DNA of 64,000 bases from Sphingomonas phyllosphaerae FA2 (lineage in GTDB: Bacteria > Pseudomonadota > Alphaproteobacteria > Sphingomonadales > Sphingomonadaceae): assembly GCF_000427645.1 (NCBI RefSeq), contig NZ_KE386571.1, forward strand, positions 3,536,737-3,600,736, in the 5' to 3' direction. Below, piece by piece: positions 1-8,601 of this stretch. The notes under the pieces are model-generated. The model had not been told where the DNA came from and made no database searches. It was given only the letters and a program-made list of their open reading frames with translations. Numbering within the stretch: position 1 is the stretch's first letter; the number at the start of each line of letters is the position of its first letter. A program made the translations under genes and the position numbers.

Positions 1-1321
1 CGAAGCGCTGCAACCCGGCGGCGTTGTAGACGTAACGGTCGGTGTGTGCTGCCCCCGGCGAGTTTGCGTCGGAGCTGATCCGTGTTTCGGTCAGCAGCCG
101 GTTGCGTGCGTCGAAGGTGCGCGTGACGGTGACGCCGAGCCGGTCGACTTCCGAAATCGCGTTGCCGTTCGCATCGTACGTGAAGCTGGTGATGCGCCCC
201 AGCGGATCGGTGACGCGTGTGACGTCGCCTCTGGCGTTATAGGTGAAGCTGGTGACCTGCGCGGCCGCGCCCGTGACGGCCGGCGGCGCGACGATCGATG
301 CCAGCGTGCCGTCGGCGTTGTAGGTCATCCGCGTGACCTGTCCGAGCGCATCGGTGACAGTGCTCTCGCTCGATCCGATCGCGATCGTGGTGGTGCGGGT
401 CACGCTGGCGCCGACCGTTTCGGTCACCGTCGAAACCTTGCCCGCGCTGTAACCGATGTCGAGCTGGCTGCCGTCCGACCCGGCGATCCGCGACAGCTTG
501 CCGTCCGCGTAGGTGTAATCCACGCGATAGATCTTGCCGTCGGCGATGCTGTTGTCGTCCGGGGTGAGATCCCAGGTGGTCGACGTCAGATTGCCCGCAG
601 AGTCGTAGCCATAGCGGGTGGTGTGCAGCTTGACCTGATTAGTGGCGGTATCGGTGAAGCGGACCGTCGTCGCCAGAAGCTTGAGCGGGCGTGCGGTATC
701 GGCCGTGTCGTAGGTGAAGGTGATCGAGTCGCCGTTGTCGGCAGTGATCGACGTCAGCCGTGTCGCGACATTGGGGTCATAGGCGAAGGTGAGCGCATTG
801 CCCGCGGCGTCGACACGCTTGTACAAGCGCTGGAACCCGTTCGCCTGATCCGGTCCGTAAAATTCGGTGGTCAGCGTCGCACCGTCGGTGAAGACATACG
901 AGCCGTCGGCCTGTTTGCGCAGCGTGTCATAGGCGCCGGCACCATCGGTGGAGACGAATTTCGACCCGTCCCAATCGAAGGAGACGGTCGATCCATCCTG
1001 GCGACCCAGTGTCGCCGTGCCCCCGGTGGCGGTGACGCCGGTGATGTTGAGCCGCTGCTCGCCGGCACCCCAGAAGTTGTTGCCGGCAAGGTTCCCGTTG
1101 CCGCCCTGGCTGTTGTAGGTCCGGGTGACGTCGGCGTGAGGGCCACGCCCGACGAGCATGGCGTCCCTTTGGCGGACGACCAGATTGCCGTTCGCGGCGT
1201 TGGCGAACACCTGTAGCCCCGCCTGACCGAAGGCGCTGTTGCCGACCAGCCCCGCGTTGCCGAGGATTGTGCCCGAGCCACGTTCGAGACCGCGCTCCGC
1301 GCCCGTGAATACCGCCACCAT
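1..1321 (-). CDS. RHS/YD-repeat family protein, N-terminal part (runs off left edge)
   Basis: Reading the minus strand from ATG at 1321 gives an uninterrupted frame of 440 codons to the window edge. After an N-terminal stretch beginning MVAVFTGAERGLERGSGTIL the protein becomes a series of YD-type repeats (FAYDPNVATRLTSI, YGYDSAGNLTST, MTYNADGTLASI, FTYDANGNAISEVDRLG), the hallmark of RHS shell proteins that encapsulate a C-terminal toxin or adhesin. No signal peptide is seen at this N-terminus. The variable C-terminal tip, which would decide the function, lies outside the window. The plus-strand reading frames here are antisense shadows. The family call is firm; the role (contact toxin or surface protein) is not decidable. 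Confidence 0.85.
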   Translation of the reverse strand, partial: MVAVFTGAERGLERGSGTILGNAGLVGNSAFGQAGLQVFANAANGNLVVRQRDAMLVGRGPHADVTRTYNSQGGNGNLAGNNFWGAGEQRLNITGVTATGGTATLGRQDGSTVSFDWDGSKFVSTDGAGAYDTLRKQADGSYVFTDGATLTTEFYGPDQANGFQRLYKRVDAAGNALTFAYDPNVATRLTSITADNGDSITFTYDTADTARPLKLLATTVRFTDTATNQVKLHTTRYGYDSAGNLTSTTWDLTPDDNSIADGKIYRVDYTYADGKLSRIAGSDGSQLDIGYSAGKVSTVTETVGASVTRTTTIAIGSSESTVTDALGQVTRMTYNADGTLASIVAPPAVTGAAAQVTSFTYNARGDVTRVTDPLGRITSFTYDANGNAISEVDRLGVTVTRTFDARNRLLTETRISSDANSPGAAHTDRYVYNAAGLQRF

Positions 1322-1422
1322 CGAATTGCCCCTTCGAGTGTCCGGCGAATGCCGTTGTCGAGGGGCTTGTCGGGAGGATCGGGCCGGAGTTTAGGTGAAT
1401 TTGCGCGGGCGACCGCGGGCGG

Positions 1423-2661
1423 TCAGGCGAGTTCTTTCAGCGGGCGGGTCGCGTCGGCGAGGTCGGCGGGGTCGATGAAGGCACCGTTCGCCACCAGGGC
1501 GCGGCCCTGAACATAGTCCTTGACCGCGTTGACCGCGTCGACCGCGATCACCCGGCCGTCACGCAGGTAGACGATCGAGAAGGAGCGCGTCCCGGGATCG
1601 CCGCGCACCACCGCGGTGTCGAAGCCGCTCGACACGCCGACGGTCTGGAGCTTCAGGTCGTACTGATTCGACCAGAACCACGGCACCGCGTCGTAGCTGG
1701 CCGGGCGGCCTACGATTGTACGCGCGGCTACGACCGCCTGATCGTTGGCATTCTGCACCGATTCCAGTCGGATCGTCGCGCCGCCGGCGAACGCATTGGC
1801 ATGGGCGGCGCAATCGCCGATCGCAAAGACGTGGGGCAGCGTCGTGCGGCATTGCGCATCGACCAGCACGCCGTTGCCGGTCGCAGCACCCGCCGCCGCC
1901 AGTGGCTCCACCGCGGGGACGATGCCGATGCCGACGATGACGATATCGGCGGGCAGCAGTGTGCCGTCCGCCAGCCGTACGCCGGTGACCGCGCCATCGC
2001 CCTCAATGCAGGTCACGCCCGACGACAGGAGCAGCCGGACGCCGCGCGTTTGGTGTTCCTGCTCGAAGAAGCGTGACAATGCCTCGCCCGCGACGCGTGC
2101 GAGCACGCGGTCGAGCGTCTCGACGAGCGTCACTGCCTTCCCGAATTTGATGAGCGCCGCCGCTGCCTCCAGCCCGATATAGCCCCCGCCGACCACGACG
2201 ATCCGTTCCGCCGTGGGCAGTTCGGCGAGCAGCCGGTCGACATCCGCACGGGTGCGGATCGCATGGACGCCGCGCAGGTCGTGCCCGTCGCAGGTCAGCC
2301 GGCGTGGCTCGCCGCCGGTCGCCCAGATCAATTCGCCATATCCGACGATGCGGCCCTTCTCGGTCGCGACCGTCTTCGCTTCCGCATCGACGGTCACGAC
2401 CCGCTCGCCGAGCAGGAAGTCGACCGCGCGCTCGGCCCAGAAGGCGGCGGGCCGGATCAGCAGCCGCTCGAAGTTCTTGTCGCCGCTGAGATATTCCTTG
2501 GACAGTGGCGGACGTTCGTAGGGAAGCTCGGGTTCGGCAGCGATAATCGCGATCGTGCCGGCGAACTTCTCCTGCCGCAATGCCACTGCTGCCTGCGCAC
2601 CGGCATGGCCGCCGCCGACGATCACGACATCGAATATGCAGGTCGGTTGGGAGTGGGTCAT
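1423..2661 (-). CDS. FAD-dependent ferredoxin--NAD(P)+ reductase-like oxidoreductase
   Basis: The 412-residue product has the two Rossmann folds of the rubredoxin/ferredoxin reductase family: an FAD motif near the N-terminus ([19 protein letters not shown]), the typical [12 protein letters not shown] segment, an NAD(P) motif in the middle ([19 protein letters not shown]), and the second FAD contact [10 protein letters not shown]. The C-terminal part ([17 protein letters not shown]) is the reductase C-terminal domain. Such proteins pass electrons from NAD(P)H to a 2Fe-2S ferredoxin serving a cytochrome P450 or oxygenase; no such partner is adjacent. ATG 2661 was chosen because family homology begins there; a much longer upstream extension of the frame is antisense to the receptor gene and is rejected. 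The Shine-Dalgarno is weak, so a leaderless mRNA is possible. Confidence 0.9.
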   Translation of the reverse strand: MTHSQPTCIFDVVIVGGGHAGAQAAVALRQEKFAGTIAIIAAEPELPYERPPLSKEYLSGDKNFERLLIRPAAFWAERAVDFLLGERVVTVDAEAKTVATEKGRIVGYGELIWATGGEPRRLTCDGHDLRGVHAIRTRADVDRLLAELPTAERIVVVGGGYIGLEAAAALIKFGKAVTLVETLDRVLARVAGEALSRFFEQEHQTRGVRLLLSSGVTCIEGDGAVTGVRLADGTLLPADIVIVGIGIVPAVEPLAAAGAATGNGVLVDAQCRTTLPHVFAIGDCAAHANAFAGGATIRLESVQNANDQAVVAARTIVGRPASYDAVPWFWSNQYDLKLQTVGVSSGFDTAVVRGDPGTRSFSIVYLRDGRVIAVDAVNAVKDYVQGRALVANGAFIDPADLADATRPLKELA

Positions 2662-2778
2662 CCTGCCGACATAGGTGATCAGGCGCGCGATGTGGATCGA
2701 CAAAGCGCATCTCCGGCACTGACCGCTATTGCGAACCTGTATCAACAATGTATGGCGAGGGTGAGGGAAGGGGCTTTC

Positions 2779-4947
2779 ATGAAGACGTTCACCAGCGGCC
2801 TGTTGGTCGCAGGCCTGACCATCGCGTCCGCGGCACAGGCGGCGGCGACCGATGCGTCCGGCACGGCCGAGAGTGGCGCCGATCGCGATATCATCGTCAC
2901 CGGACGGGCGTCGCCCGCTCCGAAAGCCGCCGACGACAGCTACAAGCCGGCACCGGACGCCTCCACGCTGCGTTCGTCGACGACCCCGCTCGAGACTTCT
3001 CAGGCGATCAATATCGTGCCAGCGCAGGTGATCCGCGACCAGCGGCCGCGCTACCTCGACGACGTGCTGACCAACGTCAGTGGCATCACGCAGGGCAATA
3101 CGCTGGCCGCGACACAGGACACGGTGCTGAAGCGCGGGTTCGGCGGGAATCGCGACGGATCGGTCATGCACAATGGCATGCCGGTGGTGCAGGGCCGCGC
3201 GTTCAACGCCGCCACGCAGAGCGTCGAGGTGCTCAAGGGCCCCGCCTCGCTGCTGTACGGCATCATGGATCCGGGCGGGATCATCAACATCGTCGCGCGC
3301 AAGCCGCTGCTCGACCCGCATTTGAACGTCGCGCTGACCGGATCGAGCTATGCCAACGCGCGTGCCGGACTGGAGGCGATGGCGGATGTGACCGGGCCGA
3401 TTGCCGGCGATCTGGCGGGGCGGCTTGTCATTGACCATCAGGACGAGGATTATTGGCGCAATTTCGGGGAGCGCCGCGACACGCTGATCGCGCCGTCGCT
3501 CGGCTGGTACGGCGGTGCGACGCAGGCGGTGCTGTGGTACGAATACCGGCGCTTCGACTATCCGTTCGATCGCGGGACCGCACTCGACCCGCGCACGCTC
3601 ATCCCGCTGGCGATGCCGCGGCGGCAGCGGCTCGACGATCCGAACAACCGCATGTCCGGGTCGAGCCATCTCGTCCAGCTTGCGGTCGATCACCGGCTCG
3701 GCGGTGGTTGGGCGGCGCATCTCGCGACCAGCTTCAACAGCGAGGCGTATGACGCGGGGCAGTTGCGCGTCACCGGGGTCAATGTCGCAAGAGGCACGTT
3801 GACGCGAAGCAACGACGCAACGATCGGCTCGCTGAGCACCGACGTCTATGCGCAGGCCTATGTCGACGGCGGGTTCGACCTGTTCGGTGCGCGCCACGAC
3901 GTGATCGTCGGCGGCGAGGGAGAATATCGCCGCTACTATCGGCGCGACCTGATCCGTCAGGCAGTTCGCAACACCTTCAGTTATTTGACGCCCGTCTATG
4001 GCCGCGAACCGTTCCCGACGACCGTATCTGCGAGCGACAGCGACCAGACCGACCGTCTCTACAATTACTCGCTGTTCGGACAGGATTCGATCCACCTCGG
4101 CGAGCGCTGGATCATAGTCGCAGGCGGACGACTGGTCGGGTTCGACCAGCGCGCCGGGCGGGGGCGGCCATTCACCGCCAACACCGATCTCAACGGCTGG
4201 GAGTTCGTGCCGCAGGCCGGGCTCGTGTGGCGTGCGGCGGAAGCGGTATCGCTTTACGCCAGCTATACCCGCTCGCTCAAGCCGACCTCGACGATCGCGC
4301 CGCTCGCCGGTGGGGTGACGATTACCTCCGCGTTCGCGCCGGAACGTGGCCGGTCGTTCGAGGTCGGCGCGAAGCTCGACGTGCCGGGTCGCGTGTCGGC
4401 GACAGTCGCGCTCTACGACATCGACAAGCGCAACGTGCTGGTATCCCAGTTCAATCCCGCCACGTCGCTGACCGACTATCGCACCGCCGGCCGCGCGATC
4501 TCGCGCGGGGTGGAGTTCGACGTCTCGGGCAAGCTGACGCGCGCGCTGAGCGTGATCGGCAGCTATGCCTATACCCACGCGCGGACGACCGACGACCCGG
4601 TGTTCGCGGGCAAGGAACTGGCGAACGTCGCACCGCATACCGCGTCGCTGTCGATCGCCTATGACGTCGGGGCGATCGCGGGGGACGACCGGCTGCGGAT
4701 CGGGGCGGGCGGCCGCTATGTCGCGCGGCGGCCGGGCGATAACGCCAACAGCTTCTGGCTCGACGATTATGTCGTGGCGGACGCGTTCGTGACCTATGAT
4801 ACGGCACTGGCCGGGCGACGGGTGACGTTTCAGTTCAACCTGAAGAACGTCTTCGACAAAACCTATTATCCTTCGGCGGTAAACCCTTACGGTGTGGCGA
4901 TCGGCGACCCGCGCCGTGCGATCGGCACGATGAGCTTTGCCTTCTGA
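2779..4947 (+). CDS. TonB-dependent siderophore receptor
   Basis: A 722-residue outer-membrane receptor. The start at ATG 2779 follows a good ribosome site (GGGAAGGGG) and opens with a signal peptide ([21 protein letters not shown]). A TonB-box-like DRDIIVTG lies just after it, then the plug domain ([42 protein letters not shown]) and a long beta-barrel ending in the outer-membrane signature phenylalanine (MSFAF). The plug resembles FhuE/FpvA/FoxA-type hydroxamate receptors more than vitamin B12 receptors. It probably imports a ferric siderophore using ExbBD-TonB energy. It diverges from the flavoprotein gene across about 120 bases, where I found no convincing Fur box. Substrate is unknown. 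Confidence 0.92.
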   Translation: MKTFTSGLLVAGLTIASAAQAAATDASGTAESGADRDIIVTGRASPAPKAADDSYKPAPDASTLRSSTTPLETSQAINIVPAQVIRDQRPRYLDDVLTNVSGITQGNTLAATQDTVLKRGFGGNRDGSVMHNGMPVVQGRAFNAATQSVEVLKGPASLLYGIMDPGGIINIVARKPLLDPHLNVALTGSSYANARAGLEAMADVTGPIAGDLAGRLVIDHQDEDYWRNFGERRDTLIAPSLGWYGGATQAVLWYEYRRFDYPFDRGTALDPRTLIPLAMPRRQRLDDPNNRMSGSSHLVQLAVDHRLGGGWAAHLATSFNSEAYDAGQLRVTGVNVARGTLTRSNDATIGSLSTDVYAQAYVDGGFDLFGARHDVIVGGEGEYRRYYRRDLIRQAVRNTFSYLTPVYGREPFPTTVSASDSDQTDRLYNYSLFGQDSIHLGERWIIVAGGRLVGFDQRAGRGRPFTANTDLNGWEFVPQAGLVWRAAEAVSLYASYTRSLKPTSTIAPLAGGVTITSAFAPERGRSFEVGAKLDVPGRVSATVALYDIDKRNVLVSQFNPATSLTDYRTAGRAISRGVEFDVSGKLTRALSVIGSYAYTHARTTDDPVFAGKELANVAPHTASLSIAYDVGAIAGDDRLRIGAGGRYVARRPGDNANSFWLDDYVVADAFVTYDTALAGRRVTFQFNLKNVFDKTYYPSAVNPYGVAIGDPRRAIGTMSFAF

Positions 4948-4975
4948 CGGCGGGGCGGCAGCTTAAGACAGGAAG

Positions 4976-5052
4976 TGGCGCGCCCGGAGGGACTCGAACC
5001 CCCGACCAAGGAGGTAGAAGCTCCTTGCTCTATCCAACTGAGCTACGGGCGC
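4976..5052 (-). tRNA. tRNA-Arg (anticodon UCU)
   Basis: The reverse complement folds as a complete cloverleaf: acceptor GCGCCCG pairing with CGGGCGC, D-arm GCTC/GAGC, anticodon arm AGGAG-CTTCTAC-CTCCT with anticodon TCT, five-base variable loop, T-arm with TTCGAGT, discriminator G and an encoded CCA end. It reads AGA, a rare codon in this GC-rich genome. It lies convergent to the siderophore receptor and divergent from the transporter gene that follows. Confidence 0.97.
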
Positions 5053-5109
5053 CCGCCGATGCGCCTAGCGCGGATTGTCGCGCGAAGGAATGGGGGGCAT
5101 GATCTGGTC

Positions 5110-5853
5110 ATGGCCGAGGCGACGCACATCACCCCGATCGCGGCGGACCGGGTCGAGCCCGGGCGGCTGCGCTATTACGATCTCGTCATGGCGGCCTTTG
5201 TCGCGATCCTGTTGCTTTCCAATGTGCTGGGCGCGGGCAAGGTGGCGCAGGTGCGGTTGCCGGGGATCGGCGACTGGCCGTTCGGCGCGGGCATTTTGTT
5301 CTTTCCGATCAGTTACATCATCGGCGACGTGCTGACCGAGGTCTATGGTTATGCGCGGGCGCGGCGTGTGATCTGGGTCGGGTTCGCCGCGACCTTGTTC
5401 ATGGCGGGCATGGCGTGGGTGGTCGTCGCGCTGCCGCCGGCGCCCGACTGGCGCAACCAGGCGGCGTATGAGGTTGTATTCGGGCAGGTTCCGCGGATCG
5501 TGTTCGCGAGCATGTGCGCGTTCTGGGCCGGCGAGTTCGTCAATTCCTATGTGCTCGCACGCATGAAGGTGCTGACTGAGGGACGGCACCTGTGGATGCG
5601 GACGATCGGATCGACGATCGCGGGGCAAGGTATTGATAGCCTGATCTTTTATCCGCTGGCCTTCTGGGGTGCGGAGGGGTGGACGCCGCATCTGGTGGTG
5701 GTGGTGCTGTTCACGCAATGGGCGCTGAAGGTCGGGTGGGAGGTGTTGCTGACGCCGCTGACCTACTGGGTGGTGGGCGCGTTGAAGAGGGCCGAGGGGC
5801 TGGATGTGTATGATCGGGGAACCGATTTTACGCCCTTCCGTGCGCGCGTGTGA
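5110..5853 (+). CDS. Queuosine precursor transporter (YhhQ/VUT family)
   Basis: A 247-residue integral membrane protein with about six hydrophobic helices. Family features include the first helix (YYDLVMAAFVAILLLSNVLG), the FPISYIIGDVLTEVYGYARAR segment, and the later GQGIDSLIFYPLAFWG stretch, as in YhhQ, which takes up queuosine precursors (preQ0/preQ1) for tRNA modification. ATG 5110 is the most likely start; a longer in-frame extension would overlap the tRNA gene upstream and is rejected. It is convergent with the alpha-glucosidase, only 17 bases away. Related family members may carry other small substrates, but the motif match is good. Confidence 0.9.
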   Translation: MAEATHITPIAADRVEPGRLRYYDLVMAAFVAILLLSNVLGAGKVAQVRLPGIGDWPFGAGILFFPISYIIGDVLTEVYGYARARRVIWVGFAATLFMAGMAWVVVALPPAPDWRNQAAYEVVFGQVPRIVFASMCAFWAGEFVNSYVLARMKVLTEGRHLWMRTIGSTIAGQGIDSLIFYPLAFWGAEGWTPHLVVVVLFTQWALKVGWEVLLTPLTYWVVGALKRAEGLDVYDRGTDFTPFRARV

Positions 5854-5870
5854 GCGGCCGGGAACAATGA

Positions 5871-7436
5871 TCAGCGGGAAATAACCCCCTCATTGGCGCG
5901 AAGTACCCCGTCCGGGGCGGGATCGAGCGTCGATAGCAGCACCTCGGGCGCGAACGGGAGCGGTTTTGACGAGTCGGTCAGATTGAGCGCGATCCGCAGC
6001 CGCTCGTCGCCGTGCCGGCGCTCGTAAACCAGCACGCCGTCGGGCGCGTCGAGCAGGCGGAAGTCGCCCACCGCCAGCGCCGGATGCGCGCGGCGCAGCG
6101 CGAGCAGGCGGCGGTAGAGCGTCAGCATCGAGCGCGGGTCCTGTTCCTGCGCGGCGACGTTGCGCGTCGGCCAATCGGGGTTGAGCGGCAACCACGGCTC
6201 GACGGTCGAGAAGCCCGCGAAGGGTGAGGCGTCCCACGGCATCGGCGTGCGCGAACGGTCGCGGCCGATGCCGATGCCGGGCTGGCGAAGCTCCTGCGGA
6301 TCGCGGATGCGGTCGGCGGGAATGTCGACCTGGCCGATGCCGAGTTCGTCGCCCTGATAGAGCGTCGGCGTGCCGCGCAGCGTGAGGAGCAGCATCGCCG
6401 CGACCCGCGCCTGCGCCTCACCGACGCGGGCGGCGATCCGCGGGGCGTCGTGGCTGCCGATCACCCAGTTCGGCCAGCCGTGCGGGGGGAGGCTCGCTTC
6501 ATAGGCGGCGATCATGTCGCGCAGGGTCGCGGCGTCCCACGCATTTTCGATCAGCTGGAAGTTGAACGGCAGATGCACCTGCGGGCGTTCGGGGGTGCCG
6601 TACCAACGCGCGTGGCGGTCATTCGGGAGAAAGATCTCGCCGATCAGCACGCGATCTCCATAGCTGTCGGCGAGCGCGCGCATCTCGGCGGCGATCGCGT
6701 GCGCCTCGGGCTGGTCGGTCGAATGCTGCTGGATCAGCCGATCGCGCTCGGTGATGCCGGGACGCCAATAGGGGTTGGGCGGATTGTCGGGAAAGCCCTC
6801 CGCCTTCACGATGTGCCACAGCACGTCGATGCGGAACCCGTCGACACCGCGATCGAACCAGAAGCGCATCGCATCGAGCATCGCCGCCTTCAGTTCGGGG
6901 TTGCGCCAGTTGAGGTCGGGTTGCTGCCTGAGGAAGGCGTGGAGGTAATATTGGCCGCTGGCGGCGTCATATTCCCATGCCGAGCCGCCGAAATCGCTGA
7001 TCCAATTGTTCGGCGGACCGCCATCGGAGGCGGGATCGCGCCAGATATACCAGTCCCGCTTCGCGCTGTGCCGGCTGGCGCGGCTCTCGACGAACCACGG
7101 ATGCTGGTCCGAACTGTGGTTGGGCACGAAATCGAGCAGGACTTTCAGCCCGCGGGCGTGGATCGCGGTGAGCAATCGATCGAAGGCGGCGAGATCGCCG
7201 AACAGCGGCTCGATCCCGCAATAATCGGCGACGTCATAGCCGAAGTCGGCCATGGGCGACGGGAAGATCGGCGAGAGCCAGATCGCATCGACGCCCAGCG
7301 CGGCGACATGGTCGAGCCGGCGCTCGATCCCGGCGAGATCGCCGACGCCGTCGCCGTCGCTGTCCTGAAACGAGCGCGGATAGATCTGATAGATGGTGCC
7401 GCGTTCCCACCACGGGTGATCGGTTCGGTTGCTCAT
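5871..7436 (-). CDS. GH13 alpha-glucosidase / oligo-1,6-glucosidase-type enzyme
   Basis: A 521-residue cytoplasmic glycoside hydrolase with the alpha-amylase barrel from residue 8 onward (WWERGTIYQIYPRSFQDSDG). Conserved regions are visible in order: DFVPNHSS (region I), GFRIDVLWH with the nucleophile Asp (region II), LIGEIF with the acid/base Glu (region III) and VIGSHDAPR with the transition-state Asp (region IV). Region IV in this group usually reads NHDxPR, so the Asn-to-Ser change is unusual. No signal peptide is seen. It likely hydrolyses maltose-type or isomaltose-type oligosaccharides or acts as a transglucosidase. No transporter or regulator of a sugar locus is adjacent. Confidence 0.92.
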   Translation of the reverse strand: MSNRTDHPWWERGTIYQIYPRSFQDSDGDGVGDLAGIERRLDHVAALGVDAIWLSPIFPSPMADFGYDVADYCGIEPLFGDLAAFDRLLTAIHARGLKVLLDFVPNHSSDQHPWFVESRASRHSAKRDWYIWRDPASDGGPPNNWISDFGGSAWEYDAASGQYYLHAFLRQQPDLNWRNPELKAAMLDAMRFWFDRGVDGFRIDVLWHIVKAEGFPDNPPNPYWRPGITERDRLIQQHSTDQPEAHAIAAEMRALADSYGDRVLIGEIFLPNDRHARWYGTPERPQVHLPFNFQLIENAWDAATLRDMIAAYEASLPPHGWPNWVIGSHDAPRIAARVGEAQARVAAMLLLTLRGTPTLYQGDELGIGQVDIPADRIRDPQELRQPGIGIGRDRSRTPMPWDASPFAGFSTVEPWLPLNPDWPTRNVAAQEQDPRSMLTLYRRLLALRRAHPALAVGDFRLLDAPDGVLVYERRHGDERLRIALNLTDSSKPLPFAPEVLLSTLDPAPDGVLRANEGVISR

Positions 7437-7492
7437 CGCAGGCGGTAACGGCGGGGCGCGGGATGTGATCCCGCTCGGCGGGTGTCATTCCG

Positions 7493-7598
7493 CCCACCCG
7501 TCATTCCCGCGGAGGCGGGAATCCAGAACCTCGGACGTTTCGGTTATCACGAAGACCTGCGCGTCTGGATTCCCGCCTTCGCGGGAATGACGGGTGGG
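7493..7598. repeat. REP family A: paired inverted palindromes
   Basis: Two arms of about 35 bases (left 7493-7527, right 7564-7598) are inverted copies with one mismatch, and each arm contains its own small palindrome (TTCCCGC...GCGGGAA). The core, including the roughly 36-base spacer, recurs at 11668-11765 and 40042-40136. It sits between the divergent glucosidase and oxidase genes. Confidence 0.9.
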
Positions 7599-7764
7599 CG
7601 GGGAGGGCAGCAACACAACGTCACCATCGGCGCAGGAACAAAGGAACCGCCCGGCTCTTAACGTAGGATAGGGCAGGGGGCAGACGATTTTCGGTTCGGG
7701 GCGACAATCCGCATTTACGACGTTCGGCAGTGAGGCCGCGTGGCTCGCCGGGCTGACCGGCTGG

Positions 7765-8601
7765 ATGGTGTTGGGTGCGGTGGTGATCGCGGCAGCGGTC
7801 GGCGGGCTGATGTTCGCGGCGCAGCGGAGCCGCGAGGGCGCGCTGACGCATCAGCAGGGCATGCGGCTGGTGCTGTGGGCGGGCGGCGTCGTGCCGACGG
7901 TGGTGCTGCTGACCCTGCTGATCGCGACGCTGCCGGCGATGCGGCCGATCGCCGTCAAGCCTGACGATCTGCGCGTCACCGTCACCGGCGAGCAATTCTG
8001 GTGGCGGGTCCGCTACCAGCCCGCCGGGCAGGCGGCGATCGACGATTCCAACGAACTGCGCGTGCCGGTCGGGCGTAACGTCGAGCTGCTGCTCGAGGCG
8101 GGCGACGTGCTGCACAGTTTCTGGGTGCCGGGGCTGGCGGGCAAGCTCGACATGGTGCCGGGGCGGACGAACAAGCTGGTCGTCCATGCCACGCGCGCGG
8201 GGCGATTTCGCGGGCAATGCGCCGAATTCTGCGGGTTGAGCCACGCGCTGATGGCATTCGACGTGGTGGCGATGGAGCCGGCCGCGTTCGATGCGTGGCT
8301 GGCGGCGCGTCGAACGCCCGCGCCGGTCGGCGGTGACGGGGCAAGACTGTTCGCCGCGAATGGCTGCGGTGGCTGCCATACGGTCGCGGGCGTATCGGAG
8401 GCGGCGATCGGTCCGAACCTGACGCATCTCGGCAGCCGCGCGTCGCTGGGCGCGGGGATGCAGAGGCGGACCCACGCCAATCTCGTGCGCTTCATCAAGC
8501 AGGCGCCGACGGTGAAGCCGGGCGCGCGGATGCCCGCCTATCCGCAACTGACGAACGAGGATGCGGCGACGATCGCGCGCTGGCTGGAGCAATCGAAATG
8601 A
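7765..8601 (+). CDS. ctaC: Cytochrome c oxidase subunit II with fused cytochrome c domain (caa3 type)
   Basis: Two membrane helices (residues about 1-19 and 35-59) precede the cupredoxin domain. All CuA ligands are present: His117, Cys152, Glu154, Cys156, His160 and Met163. A C-terminal cytochrome c domain carries CGGCH (201-205) and the axial Met in ARMPAY, so electrons from soluble cytochrome c enter via heme then CuA. The start is uncertain: ATG 7765 falls inside the first helix, while the upstream in-frame segment (RQSAFTTFGSEAAWLAGLTGW) looks like real subunit II sequence and contains no ATG, GTG or TTG. ATT 7687, seven bases after AGGGGG, is the best alternative. It overlaps the subunit I/III gene by 4 bases. 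Confidence 0.93.
   Translation: MVLGAVVIAAAVGGLMFAAQRSREGALTHQQGMRLVLWAGGVVPTVVLLTLLIATLPAMRPIAVKPDDLRVTVTGEQFWWRVRYQPAGQAAIDDSNELRVPVGRNVELLLEAGDVLHSFWVPGLAGKLDMVPGRTNKLVVHATRAGRFRGQCAEFCGLSHALMAFDVVAMEPAAFDAWLAARRTPAPVGGDGARLFAANGCGGCHTVAGVSEAAIGPNLTHLGSRASLGAGMQRRTHANLVRFIKQAPTVKPGARMPAYPQLTNEDAATIARWLEQSK

Noticed and set aside
44..1216. Long plus-strand open frame opposite the RHS gene
   Set aside because: Arg/Gly/Ala-rich shadow; the minus strand encodes clear YD repeats over the same bases.
2662..2778. Fur box between the flavoprotein and siderophore receptor genes
   Set aside because: No stretch resembles the 19-base Fur consensus or its 7-1-7 form closely enough.
1423..4638. Very long minus-strand open frame (1071 codons) covering both the flavoprotein and the receptor gene
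   Set aside because: Only the part below 2661 has homology; the rest is antisense to the siderophore receptor and has the Arg/His-rich composition of a GC-rich shadow frame.
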